DNA from: Archilochus colubris
Lineage: Eukaryota > Chordata > Aves > Apodiformes > Trochilidae
Length of the DNA stretch: 64,000 nt
NCBI GenBank assembly: GCA_023079485.1
Contig: CM041086.1
Span: 11,726,401-11,790,400 of the forward strand
Direction: 5' to 3'
The position numbers and the translations under genes were made by a program. Below are positions 23,111 through 35,500 of the stretch, one piece after another (position 1 is the stretch's first letter; every line of letters begins with the position of its first letter). The notes beneath the pieces are model-generated. The model ran no database searches. It saw only the letters and a list, made by a program, of their open reading frames with translations, and was not told the DNA's origin.

Positions 23111-25549
23111 AATGTGCAGTGATGAAGCCCCCTCCAAAGGCCGACCTTTTGAGGAAGCATTAAATTGAGTTCTAGAAATTCATTAGTTCTGATCTGGGGG
23201 CCTGGTGTGTGTGCCCTGAGAGGGAGAGAGCTGAGTTTCCTTCAGCACATGCGTGGCTCTGACAGCCAATACCTGCTTTTCAACCCTTGTCCATCAGCCT
23301 GATGGATCATCCCTTCCCTCCCTGCCTGGAAGGGAGGAATTTTCCCAAAGCAAAGGAAATAACCTCAGGCAAAAAGTAGCCCCAGCAGCCACTCCTTTTA
23401 TTTCTTCTTCATTTCTATTTCCATCCCCCCTCCTCTTTCTCCAAGCTTTGTCCAGTAATAAACAACTGTTTCAATCTGCTATGCTGATCAAAAGAAATGT
23501 TTTAATCAGTCCCAGGCAAAATATCATGCTATTATGTTATCACTGGAGCAAATCATCAGAAATACAAAACATAAAAATATCGCTTTAATACACTCCAGAC
23601 CAGGAATGTCTTGAAGAAACTTGCCTTCCTCACAGGTGTGTCCTATTTTAAGGAAGAAAAAAAGCAAAAAGAAAAAAAAAAAAAAGAGGAATTAGAGCAT
23701 GGGGCTGTGCTGGGGAGAGCGTGGATGTCAGGGCAGAAATGCTGAGATCAAACCTGACCAATGACTGCAAACAAACCCCTCAAAATGTTTTCCCCCTACT
23801 CCAGGCATGTTTTGATTAATTTTTTAATCTTTTTTTTAAATCTGACAAATTAGCTAAAAATCACTCATCTGGGTTTTCACCTGCTGTGAAGCAAATCCCT
23901 GGGGACACCCCCCTGGTCCTGGCTCCCTGGTAGCCACAGCTCTGTTTGTGAGGGATGCATCCATGGGGAGACCCAGAAGCTTCCAAATTTTATGCAGGAG
24001 ATTTTCCCTCTGGGCACCTGAGCAGGGTCTGGATTGGATGTGGAGTGCTGGAAGCTGTGGGTGGAAGCAGGAGCATCCCTGCCCCTAGGGATGCTCCCTG
24101 ACTTGCAGAGGTGCCCAGCATTGCCTCCCAAAGTCTGGGCTTGTGCAGAGCTGGATCTCATTTCCATCTTCTGTTCTGTGTCCAGGAGACCTACCCAGGG
24201 AAATTCCTCCTTTTTATGGCCAGAACTCCAGCTGCAGGAATGATGCTTGAAAACAAATGAAATAGAAGAAATTTGTTTGGGTCATTTGGGAAGCTGAAGT
24301 TTGGAGCAGGGTGGAGCAGGCAGACCTGGTAACCACACTTCTGAGATCAGCTCCTGGGTTGAATTCATGGATGGATCTTTCATAAATCTTGGACTGGAAA
24401 AATCCTGACTCTCCCTGGGGTCTTCGAACCAGTCAGAGGTTGGCACTGGCAGGAGTGGCTCTGAAACACCACCCGAATCAGCTTGACCCAAAACCATCCC
24501 AAAAAGTCAGCTCATGGCCTTGGGAAAGAGAACGAGGAGCAGGGATGGAGCCCATGGACTGGCCAGATCCAGATGAGCTTCTCCCTGTCCTCTCCTTGAT
24601 ATCCTTGCTTCCAGAGCTTCTCCAGTGCCAGCATCCAGCATGGCAAGTGTCAGCACTTCCAAAGCATGAAGGCTTTGGAAATGTTGGATTTGAAACTTGA
24701 AAATGAACTTTGGGGCTTCATTTTGCTTTGATCTGGTTTAATCTCAAAAATTATCTCCAGGAGACCAAGTTGTGTTTCTTCTGCCAGTCTAAATTTTAAA
24801 ATTCTGGTGGTACTGAGAAGCAAAGCAAGGGGGAGGCTGATGTTATCCCTTAGAATAGCCCAGAGAGAGACATTCTCCTGCTTTGCTGAAAGCTAAAGGC
24901 TCAATTCATATTTCTTGGAGCTGCAGCAGAATCTGGCTTTTATCCTGGCCATGACAACATATTGTTTCAATCTATATTTTTATTAACAATATTGATAATG
25001 TTGGAAGGAATACGATGCAGGAAATAGCTTATCAACTTCGATTAATTTTACAGTAAGCCTTTTAATTAAGATAAAAGAAGAATTTGGCAAAGGGCTGAAG
25101 CTAAAAGTGCTGTTGGCAGATGGAGATATGTGGTACCTGCCCATCCTCAGAGGGGCAGTGCTAAGTCAGAGTGGTTTTTACTCCATGGGAGTAAAATGTT
25201 TTGTAATATTATTTTTTTTAAAGACCATTAGTTCCCTGCTTTCATAGGTAATGATTCCCTGCAAGACTGGAGAAATATAAAGATCTTTGTGTAAAACTAA
25301 ATTAAATCTCTTTCTTGTGAAGAGGTGGTGGTCCTTGTAGCAAACCCCCTTGCTCCTAACCCCCCCAGAGCAAATATCCATAGGGAAACACATAGGGAAA
25401 CCACTCTCATTTCAGGGAGGAAATCCCTAATTCCAGCCCCTAGACCTCAAGTCCTGCCAGAGAATGGGATCTGCTTTTAGTACTCAAGGGTTTTCCTGCT
25501 GTGCATTTAGCATCCCATCAAAAACAGACTCACCAAGGAGTTTAAGGGA
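23111..25549. other. intergenic, no gene recognised
   Basis: Unique sequence with A-rich tracts (about 23649-23686). The block 24950-25110 is strongly AT-rich with TTTTATTAACAATATTG and GATTAATTTTACAG, resembling homeodomain and SOX-type motifs. It could be regulatory, but nothing firm can be said. Confidence 0.4.
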
Positions 25550-25770
25550 TGAAAGGTGGCCTCAAGTTGCACCAGGGGAGGTTCAGGTTGGATATTAGGA
25601 ATAGTTTCTTTACTGCAAGAGTGGTCAAGCACTGGGACAGGCTGCCCAGGACAGCCACCAGCCCTGGAGGGGTTCCAAAACCCCCTGTAGCACTTTCAGG
25701 ACATAGTTTAGGATGACTTTTTGCTGTTCCTAGAGGTCTTTTCCTACCTTTTTTATAATTCTAAGATGAT
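25550..25770 (+). mobile_element. CR1 LINE fragment
   Basis: Diverged CR1 3' region in + orientation, with CAAGTTGCACCAGGGGAGGTT, GGTTGGATATTAGGAA, CTGGGACAGGCTGCCCAGG and a decayed tail near TAATTCTAAGATGATG. Boundaries are approximate. Confidence 0.85.
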
Positions 25771-26981
25771 GGTTAAAACCCCCTGAGTGCTCGGGGTGGG
25801 CAGAGCCAGGGCTGGGGGCTCGGGGCTCTCTCATGGTGATGGGGACTTGAAATCTTGCAGTGAGCAACCTGCAAAAACACCCTCTTTCTGCTGGTTTCAG
25901 GCTCCAGGTCCCTGAAGGAAGGATGCAGCAGCTCTCTCAGATGGACTCACAACCAGAGCAGAAGGCAACATCCATCCCTGGAGCATCATTAGAGGAAAGG
26001 TGAGAGCAATTCCAAGCAACCCTGTAAGTCCATGACTCTTTTTCTTCCTTTTGGAGTTGAAATCCTGTTTGATTTGACTGGAAGCAGATGGACCTGTCAG
26101 GGCTGAGGCAGGTGAGGGGGATGAGCTGCTAAGTGTTCCCAGCTGCCAGGCAGGGCCCAGAGGAAATTGTTGGAGCTGGGACCCAGCTCAGGGAGGAGGT
26201 CTGGAGCCAGCACCAAGAAGGAAAAAATCAGTTTCTCCAAAAAGCTGGTCTCTAAAACCCTGAAAGAGAGAGGCCTTTAAAAGAAGAGAAAATAGCTGAA
26301 AACTTCTTCACTGCCTCTCATCTGATCTGGAAGGTTCTTGGCAGCCATGCTGATTCTGTGATTTATCTTCAGAGGTCTGGGAGCCCTTCTGAGCCCTGGG
26401 TTTGTTCTGGATCTGCCTCCTTTGGCACCAAAAATCACTTGTCCTGAGGGTTCTCCCTTCTCTCTGGTGCTTTCCTCTCCAGAATGCTCTTGACTTTTTC
26501 TTGCTGGCTTCTGCTATTTGATTTCTAAGCTCAGGGCTCCATCACAAAACCTGCACCACGTGTCCTTAGTTACTGCCATCAACTTAGAACTGGGTCCTTC
26601 TGGAAATGCAGCTCAGGGGGGATTTTTGGGTGTGTGGAAGCAGACTGTGAGTCCTTCTTGTGGAAATCCCTGGAGGGACATAGAGAAGAAGTGGGGTTAT
26701 GAATAACTATCAAATTCAGAGCCTCTGGAGCAATACCCAACACCTGCAAAAGTCCTTGGAGCCAGTCCCTGCAGCCAGCCTGCCCTGGGACCTCCACAGC
26801 CACAGAAAGGGGGGCACAGAGCTTGCATCCCCAAAATGCCAATCAAGAAAAGGGGATTAACAAGCCCCAAGGTTTTCTACTGACTGTAAAGAAGGTGAGG
26901 TTTTTTTAATTTATTTTCTTCTGCAAGATGACTTTCTCAAATTACTTTCTCAAAAGATAATTACTTTATCATCACTCCATT
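25771..26981. other. intergenic between CR1 copies
   Basis: About 1.2 kb of unique sequence with no gene or repeat recognised. Confidence 0.45.
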
Positions 26982-27117
26982 CCATCCCTGGCATTGTTGA
27001 AGGCCAGGCTGGACAGGGCTTGGAGCAACCTGGGCTGATGGGAGGTGTCCTTGCTCCTCATGGGTTGGAACTAGATGAGCTTTAAGGTCCCTTCCCACCC
27101 AAACCATTCCATGATTT
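26982..27117 (+). mobile_element. CR1 LINE 3' fragment
   Basis: Begins CCATCCCTGGCATTGTTGAAG, continues GGCTTGGAGCAACCTGGGCT and GGTTGGAACTAGATGAGC, and ends with AAGGTCCCTTCCCACCCAAA and CATTCCATGATTTT. A second, longer CR1 starts directly after it. Confidence 0.9.
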
Positions 27118-27127
27118 TCCTCCTGAA

Positions 27128-27671
27128 AAAACTGTCAGCCCGCAGCTTGGACAGGAGCACCCTGTGCTGCGTTAGGAACTGGCTGGAGGGCCGGGCCCAG
27201 AGAGTGGTGCTGAACGGGGCTGCATCCAGTTGGCGGCCGGTCACTAGTGGTGTCCCCCAGGGATCAGTGTTGGGCCCAGTTCTGTTCAACATCTTCATTG
27301 ATGATTTAGATGAGGGGATCAAGTCCATCATCAGCAAATTCGCAGACGACACTAAGCTGGGGGGGAGTGTTGATCAACTAGAAGGCAGGAGGGCTCTGCA
27401 GAGGGACCTGGACAGACTGGAGAGTTGGGCTGATTCCAATGGGATGAGGTTCAACACAGCCAAGTGCCGGGTCCTGCACTTTGGCCACAACAACCCCAGC
27501 AGCGCTACAGGCTGGGGACAGAGTGGCTGGAGAGCAGCCAGGCAGAAAGGACCTGGGAGTCTGGATCGACAGAAGCTGAACATGAGCCAACAGTGTGCCC
27601 AGGTGGCCAAGAAAGCCAATGGCATCCTGGCCTGTATCCGGAACAGCATGCCAGCAGGTCCAAGGAAGTGA
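27128..27671 (+). pseudogene. CR1 reverse transcriptase, broken fragment
   Basis: Open frame reading the end of the RT domain: [20 protein letters not shown], then the catalytic-motif block [10 protein letters not shown] (FADD), [11 protein letters not shown] and [12 protein letters not shown]. The frame then degenerates: a shift near 27500 moves the expected [13 protein letters not shown] text into the +2 frame, and the original frame reaches a stop at 27669-27671. The endonuclease domain and the N-terminal RT are missing through 5' truncation. It is a dead retrotransposon remnant, not a host gene. Confidence 0.9.
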
Positions 27672-28186
27672 TTCTGCCCCTGTACTCAGCCTGTGAGGCC
27701 ACACCTGAGTACTGTGTCCAGTTCTGGGCCCCCAGTTCAGGAAGGATATCGAGGTCCTGGAGCAGGTCCAAAGGAGGGCAACCAGGCTGGTGAAGGGACT
27801 CGAGCATAGACCCTACGAGGAGAGGCTGAGAGAACTGGGGTTGTTCAGCCTAAAGAAGAGGGGCTCAGGGGAGACCTCATGCTCTCTACAACTACCTGAA
27901 AGGAGGTGTAGCCAGGGGGGGTTGGCTCTTTTCCAAAGACTTTCAACAAGACAAGAGGGCATGGCTTAAGTTGTGCCAGGGGAAGTTTAGGTTGATATTA
28001 GAAAGAATTTCTTTACGGAAAGAGTGATCCGTCATTGGAATGGGCGGCCCACTGAAGTGGTGGATTCTCCGTCCCTGGAGATATTTAAAAAAAGATGGAG
28101 TGGCACTCAGTGCCATGGTCTAGCAACCGCAACGGTGGTTCAAGGGTTGGACTCGATGATCTCTGAGGTCCCTTCCAACCCAGCCA

Positions 28187-28220
28187 ATTCTATGATTCTA
28201 TGATTCTATGATTCTATGAT
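28187..28220 (+). repeat. ATTCTATG tandem tail of CR1
   Basis: Four nearly perfect 8-bp repeats, the signature 3' terminus of CR1 in birds and reptiles. Confidence 0.95.
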
Positions 28221-28748
28221 TTGATTATTCTACATTTTAAAAGCTTTTTTTAATTATTTTTTCCAGCAGACACCTGGAGGGGTTAAGGAGGAGACTGCTG
28301 CCAGGGTTGGGCAATGCCAGGCCCCCCTGCCCTGGCTCTGGTACCTCTGAGAGACACAGCCAGAGAGAAAATTGGGAAATCCATCCAGGGGGGTAAAGCC
28401 AAGGAAGGAATTGTCCCTTGGAGCATCGGGTGCTGGTGGCACAGCCCCGGGAGGAGCTGGGGACATGTCCTCCCCCATCCCCATCCCCAAAACACATCCA
28501 GGGGCTGGGAGAGCTGTAGCTCTTTTTTCAGCCTCCTCTAAATGAGTCAAAACCTCTTTTCTGTCTTTCAGGAGCCAGCCAGCCAGACGGAACCACGAGG
28601 AAAGGGCCACGTAAGTCCTGACAGCAGCATCTGGTTCCAATCCCCGTGTTTACCCATTAATGTGCAAGACAAATTTGTAAACACGGGGGTTTGGAACCTT
28701 TGTGGGATCTGATACCAGCCTGGGCCCTTTCTGCTGCTTGATTGGAAC

Positions 28749-28951
28749 AGTGTGTGTGTGACTGTCTGTGTGACTATCTGTGTCTGTGCTACTCTCTGTG
28801 ACTGTGTCTGTGCGACTGTCTGTGTGTATGTGACTGTCTGTGTCTGTGCTACTCTCTGTGAATGTGTGTGACTGTGACTGTGTGTCTGTGTGTGTGTGTG
28901 TGACTGACTGTGACTGTGTGTGTGTGTGTCTGTGTGTGTGTGTGTGTGTGT
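28749..28951 (+). repeat. TG-rich minisatellite
   Basis: About 200 bp of TG-rich tandem repeats with embedded GACTGTCTGTGTG and GTGCTACTCTCTGTG elements that recur twice, ending in nearly pure (TG)n. Antisense open frames of Thr-His-Ser repeats across it are artefacts. Confidence 0.9.
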
Positions 28952-30778
28952 TCCCTGCCCGCCCCCCATGGGCAGCGTTTCCATCCTGGCTCCATCTCAG
29001 CTGGTTTGGGTGCTTATTTGTTCTGCTCTCTCTTTGCCAGCCAATCCTCCTTTGCTCTGCCTAATTGGACTACAAATTAGCATCTAATTACAGCCCAGAC
29101 CTCAGCAGATCAAATACAAACCCAAGCCCATGGAGCAGCCAAGGCTCCACCCTCTGTGCCTTGGGCTTTGCCAGGAGATGGATTGAATTTGGGGGGAATT
29201 GGAGAGGAAACAGCACTTTGATTAAAAACATTACTGCTGGGTTGTTGGGGTTGGTTTTTTCTTTTTTTTTGTCTCCTTGGTTTTTAAATCAGCCTCCTGA
29301 TGTCTGAGCACAGAGCCCAACCCATGGCCCCGTGTCGAGTGAGGACGCAGCCCCCTTGGTTTCTTAGCCAAGTGCTGTAAACAAGAGCAGATATTATACC
29401 ATAGGGATATATACATGTATTATATCCTTTATATATTATTTAACGTATGGTATCACATATATTATCAAATATATAGTGTTAATCTAATATATATAGTCCT
29501 GAGTAGCTTCGGACTCTTGTTGGTAAAGACCAAGCAACTAATAGCTCAGCTTGGTCATCAATTTGAATCTTAAAAAAACAAACTGATTATTTCCTCCCTG
29601 CTTCCACTTAAAACCAGCTTCCTAATACTGGGTTTGTCTTTATATACCCCTCATAAATCTAAAGAACTGTGAACTTCCAGAGGTTCCCAAACCACATTAA
29701 TGGGACCAGGTAACATTTGTGTATTGGATATGTTGTCAGCATGGCCCAGGGGAAATATTGACCTCAAGTCCCCCAGTTTCACATTTAATTCACATGCTGC
29801 TGGGGTTGGAGCTTCGTGCCAAAAGGCAGAGAAGAAACCAGGAGCTCTGGGAAGCCCCATTCCCACCTGTGACCTTGCTCTGAGTGGGAATCAGGAGGGT
29901 GGCTGGAGCTGGGGTGATTTATCTGATCCCTGTTTAAACGTCTGTCCCTGTAAGATTCTCTGTGCTGGAAACATCCATTGCAGGCATTATCAGGCAAGTT
30001 TTTAACTAGACAAACACTGATCTGTTGGATCACCAGCTGGAAACTCCAGAATATTTTAGGCAACCGCAGACATTTGGAAAATTGGAAGTCACCCATTGCA
30101 TCCACCCACAAATCCATGACCGATGGGGAAGAACCTTCCAGCTCCCCCCAGAACAGCATGAGGAGGCAAGGGGGGGTGCTTGGTCCCTACTCCCCTGGGG
30201 AGCAGAGATCTGCAGGGATTTCTTTGCAGGGACTTGTCCCAGAACTTGGCTGTGATGAGGGACAGCTTGGAAATAAGGACTCCCCAGTGAAAAAAAAAAT
30301 ATATATATTTAAAAAATAAAAATAGTGATATAAACTGCTAAGAAACAGCACAAGAAAGCAGAGTTGCTCATTTTGAGAGTGGTACAGCCCGATTAGCAAG
30401 CAGGGCCCACTGCTCCATCCTGGTGTCACTGGGAACTCTGCAGACACTCCAGCCAAGGAAATTAAAAAAGTTTCATGGGATTAAAATTGTGGCTTTTTTT
30501 AAAAATTATTATTATTATTTTAACATCTTTTGATGATGCCTTTGTTGTCTGTTACGGATGAAAATAAATCCAGGAAGCAGTTTTGATCCTTCAGCTTGTG
30601 CTCAGTTCCTATACAGTGCTGGGTTGTGTTTGTAAGTACAGGATTCTCTTATTTTCATCCCAAAATGTGACTGGGTAGGTCAAGCACGATTTTTATATCT
30701 CTGTCATGTATCAAGGAATAAAAAATTGGCTTCAGGGAGGGAGTGAGCATCAATCAAATAGTAAAATCTGTGCCCCAA
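28952..30778. other. intergenic, downstream of TBX22
   Basis: Unique DNA with an AT-rich island at about 29393-29495 (TATATACATG, ATATATTATC) and short A-rich tracts near 30292-30320. No gene is recognised. Confidence 0.45.
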
Positions 30779-30784
30779 TTTATT
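30779..30784 (-). promoter_or_regulatory. TBX22: possible TBX22 polyadenylation signal
   Basis: First canonical AATAAA on the - strand after the TBX22 stop, about 1.2 kb downstream. A non-canonical signal nearer the stop cannot be excluded. Confidence 0.35.
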
Positions 30785-31960
30785 GCGAGTTACACTGTGC
30801 CCTTGGGAGCTAGAAATTATTTACAGGAATAACAAGAATATCCACAGGTTATAATAAAACAAACAAACAAAAGACTTTAGGAAGGGATTGAAAATTTCAT
30901 GCTTTGAAACGACAGCTTTACAGAGCTGTAATTCTCTGGAAAGGGTTTGTGTCCTCCAGGAGACAGAGCCAGGAGCATCATTGCCCCTTCCCTGGGACCC
31001 AGGCTGATAGATGGAATCCCAGGGGCATCCTTTGTGTCCCTCAGGCCTGGAAGCACTGGGCAGGAGAGGTGTCCTGCAGGGCTCCTGGAGGTGCTCCATC
31101 CCACACAGCCTTCTGAGACGTATCCATCATACTCCCACAGTGTGGATCCAGCTCACCACGAGGGAGAAGGGGGATTCCTCATCCCCTGTTCCTTCCCACC
31201 ATGTTGCCAGTGCTCTTCACCACCACGTCCTGGAGACCTCTGGAAGCAGGAGCATGGAGAGAAGGGCTCTTGGAACAGCCGTGCACTGGGCTCCACTGCC
31301 TCACCCCAAAAGGTAGGAACACATCTGTTTTTTTACCCATCTTTCTTTACCATGGCAGCAAGTACTTGATTTTACATGCCAGCTCTGAGAACAGAATTGT
31401 CTGGGTCCTGCAGCAACAGAGCACTTCCATGTCATTAATTAGGACCTGTTAAAGCCAAGGGAACTTGAGAACATGCTCAAGGACTTAGGCAAACACAGCT
31501 CCTTTGCTGACTCAAGGTCTCACCCAGTCCCTTTGAGATCAGTGGAAATACTCGAGTAGGGTGAGCAGGAGTTCACCAGAGCTTGGAGCTAACTAAGGGC
31601 TAGAGAGTTTCAGGAAAACATATTTGTAGCACTGTATTATGTCTGCGTTTGGGCTTCAGAGTGCAAATATGAAAAAAAAAAAAAAAAAGGTGACTGCACA
31701 GTTTGCTCTTAACCTACAACCACAACGCAAACCTCAACCAGCAGGAATCACCTTGCTGTGGGTCACCTCGAACCCTCCAGGCTCCTCCATCCTCCTCCCT
31801 CCCAACACCTCTGCCCATAATAAAACAAACTTGAAGGCCTTGACAGAACGTGAAGCCCCCTGTGCAGGGGCTCAGAGTCAGTGAGCATCAAGCCCTTGGG
31901 TGGGAGGAAAGGAAAAGCTTGGTTTCCATAGCAACCATTAACAACCAGCAGGTAATTCCA

Positions 31961-32574
31961 CTACAGGCAATGGTTGATGGTTGGGTGCCAGTTCGAGTGG
32001 TGACATCTGCCCTCCCTCAAAGCAGTTGGGGTGCTGTCCCCCCCTTTGGAGTGGGGGCTCACCCCACTCACCAGTCTGGATGGGAGGGAGAAGTTGTAGC
32101 CATACAAGCCATAGGGGGGATGTAGGGAACAATTAAGTGCTTCCCGAGCCACGGGGCTTGATGGGAAAATGTTTCCAGATGCATGTAATCCATACAGCAC
32201 TGGGCCAGCAGGACTGGGGACTTGCAGACACTGCCCAGTTAGGTCTTCAGCTTTGGCATTCTTCAGGTTGGTGATGCCCAGGGAAGAGAGTTTTGGCACG
32301 TCCACCATGAAGTGGGGGAGGAGGTGTGGGTTGGTGCCTCCCAGCTTCTCCTGGCTGGGGAAGAGGAGGGATTGTTGTCTGAAGAAGCTGGTGGGACAAA
32401 TCTTGTAGTAGAGGGGAAGGTTGAGGGGGTGCAGGTAGGGCTCGGGGCACGCCACGCCGATGCTGCTGGCTGACAAGTGAAGGGTTGGAGGTGAGCAGGA
32501 TGGAGAGAGCAGGGGGTTGAGAGGAGAGGGGGTCCCACCACTGGAGGTCACTGGAGAAGAGCTGGAGCTTCCAC
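31961..32574 (-). CDS. TBX22: TBX22 coding exon 8 (C-terminal domain)
   Basis: Completes Gly285 and encodes residues 286-488 and the stop. It carries [38 protein letters not shown] and [11 protein letters not shown], all aligned with the TBX22 C-terminal region implicated in repression. Acceptor ttcttcag. Confidence 0.96.
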
Positions 32575-35500
32575 CTGAAGAAAAAGAGACAGGAATGGGC
32601 CAGGCTGGGCAAGGCTGGTGCTGGCAGCTGAGGAACCCATAGAAACCCTCTGAGAAACCTCTCCTGGAAAATGGGGAGATCTGTCCATCAATTGTTCGTT
32701 GTTATCACTTGGCATTTGTCTAATACTGCTCTTCCCACATGTCTAATCCCATTTATTTTACCAGGACAACCTTGAGGTTCTGTTCCACACATCCAGGTGC
32801 TCTCCAGGTCTGTGCCTCACTGGATGACCACGAACCTTCTCCTGTTAGACATTCACCAGTTTCCTTATTTTTTGGTGCAAATTACAGGCAGTTTCCCCCC
32901 CACCCCCTCCTTGTATAAAAGAACAAAAAAATGTATTCAGCCTGATGGTGAAATGTTTGGGTTTAGGGTTTTTTTTTCTGTACTTTCCTGCTTGCAAATG
33001 AACTCATTCTCCTTGGCTTCCCAGGCAATTTGAAACACATCCTTGAAAACGAGAAGCGTCTCCAGAAATTTAAAATGCACGTGGCATTTTGACATCTTCC
33101 CTTCCCAAAGAGATCAATGAACACTTTCATAATTCACCAGGCTTGTTTCACCCAGGGAAGGGTGGGTGGAACCTCCCTGCTCCGCAGCAACATCAGGAAC
33201 AAAAACTGCTCTGGGGTGGGGATGGTGCTCGGGAGCTGCTGGTCCTGGTGCTCAACAGATGCTGCTTTCAGCAAACACCATTCAAGAGCTGGATGTCTTT
33301 GTTGCACGTTCATTATTACCACATTCTTCCAGAGAGCTGTGGTGGGGTTTTCTCCTCTCTCCCTTTATTTTAATTTCTTACCAAAGTGGCTGGGAAAGGA
33401 AGGAGGGGAATACGCATCCATTTTTGCTCTCTATTTTTCTCTAAACACCTTCAATTCCAATTAATATTATCTATCCAATTAATATTATCTGGCCAGACTT
33501 GACATGAAATCAACTCTTTAACCAAGCCATATCTGCTCATGTCCCCAACCTTTTTTTAAAAAAAAAAAAAAAGCCCTTTTTTTGGGTGTGCTGCAGATTA
33601 ATTTTGCAAACTCCCAGCAAATGAAGTGTTGGGCAATTTATTCACAGGAATCCTGGAATGTTTTACAGCTCGGGCGTCTCCCCCTTCCCTGTGGGTGACA
33701 TCAGCAGGACAGGGAGCTGCTCCTCTCCTGGTGTCCTCTCAGGACTTTGTCATGGAAAACGCTGGGGCTGAGCCCATGTACGTGAGTCTGAGCACCTCAT
33801 GCTCTTTGCAATTTCTATCCAGTCTAAAAAGCCCGAGTTTCTGGCTAATTCTTTCTTCAGAGTATTGTTCATTATTTCTTTTAATTTATCTCCTAGGTTC
33901 CTGGGCTTTGGGACTTCTATTTTTCAGCTTTATAAATAGTTTTATCAGTAGTAGAAGTGGAGATTTTGTGATATTCACATTGGTCCAGAAAACTAAGTCT
34001 GAAGGAAAATGCCAACTATCTAAAGCCTAGCAAAAAAAATAATAGGAAAATAAAAATAAGTCCCAGGAAGCCTTAATATTTTAGCATCTGTACAGTAAGG
34101 ATTTCAATCTCTGTTCTCTCATTCCCATCACAGCCCATCCACCAGCTTCTCACCCTGCTTCTGCAGCCTGCAAAAAGGGTTGGAAAGGGGCTTTTTTGTG
34201 TAAGGTCTTTTCTAAATTAAAATTAATATTACCACTACTACTACTAGTAATAATAATATCTAGTTCTTTTTACAACCTGGTAACCCCCTTATTTTCTTCT
34301 GAGCCTCGCTGGATTTTTTTTGTTTTGTTTTTGTTTTGTTTTTTTTGTTGTATATCTGCTTTTCTCCACCTGCACAGCGAGGGTTTGTGCCGTGATTTCA
34401 GCAGGAATTCCCTGCAGAGATGGGAATGATTTGGTGCACCCCGATACTTTGAAGAGTTCCTGACATAAATCGGCGACTTTAACCTCAAACCGGAACCCTT
34501 CAGCATGCAAATGCTCGGTTAATTTTCCCCTTCGGCAGGAAAAATTAACAGTTTTCAAATAATACTTCCAAAACCCCTTTTTGTTTTGGGTTGGGTTTTC
34601 TGTTTGTTTGTTTGTCGTGCAAAGGGCTGGAAGTGAGCGCTGGGCGTTTGTCGGGAGGAGGGAGATCGTTTGCACTTAAAACGTTTCCCTCTTTCTTGCG
34701 TTTCTGCAGAGTTCTGTGGGACTGCTTCATCCGAAAGAGCAAATAATCTTATTTTCCCTGACAGAAAGCATTTGGTCGCCCCGACGGATCCGGCTGCAGG
34801 ATGCACGGCCGGTCCTCAGCATCCCAGTTTTAGCAAATATTCTCAAACGGGTTGGAAACAATTAGTGTAACAGGATCAAAGCCGGCACAACCCAACTCTA
34901 AATTACCCTCCTGCCTACTCATTTGTTTTTTTTCCCCAGATCATCTCAACCTGATTCCTGCGGTGATGAAGACGGACCGCGCCGTCACCCTTCTCTTCCC
35001 GACTCCTCAAATCGATTTTAACCGGAGTTTTTGCCCCGGACACGTGTATTTGGCTTCCCGCAGCCTTCGGGTGGCCGCAGGTTCGTTTTCTGCACCCATC
35101 TCATCATATTAATGGTTAAAAAGCCCCGAATCCTCCTCCCACAGGGACCTCCGGGAGTGCGGCCGCTGCGCAGCCCCGACGCCGGGGGGAGAGGCGGGAT
35201 GGGGAAAAGGCAGCGAACGGGACTTACCCTGTCTGTCTGCGCCGAAAGCCTTGAAATCCAGGGCGAGGGGGTGCCGCCACGGGTAGGTCTCCAGGAGCCC
35301 ATCCAGAACCCCCCTGCAGAGTAGGGGAGATGGGGCTGAGCGGGGAACCGGCGGGACCGGCGGGGCTGGAGGGGGGGCGGCCCCGGCCCTTACCTGTTCC
35401 TCCCGGGGTCCCGAAAACCTTTGGCGAAGGGATTCCTGTCGATCTTCAGCTTCGTGATCTGGAGGAAGGGGGAACGAAAGAGGCTGTCGGGTTGGACCGG

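Larger units (their letters stand above)
27121..28220 (+). mobile_element. CR1 LINE, 5'-truncated, with reverse transcriptase part and 3' tail
   Basis: About 1.1 kb of CR1 in + orientation. It keeps the C-terminal half of the reverse transcriptase region, then the ORF2 tail, the 3' UTR (GAGGTCCCTTCCAACCC) and four ATTCTATG repeats at 28187-28220. It starts within a few bases of the end of the preceding CR1 fragment, so the two are head to tail. The good preservation of motif text and tail suggests a younger insertion than the neighbouring fragments. Confidence 0.95.

Noticed and set aside
27075..27671. A host gene or an endogenous retrovirus polymerase
   Set aside because: The motif order, the following 3' UTR and the ATTCTATG tail identify a CR1 LINE. 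There is no LTR, gag or protease sequence.
28568..28984. Thr-His-Gln repeat protein on -
   Set aside because: It is a translation of the TG-rich minisatellite.
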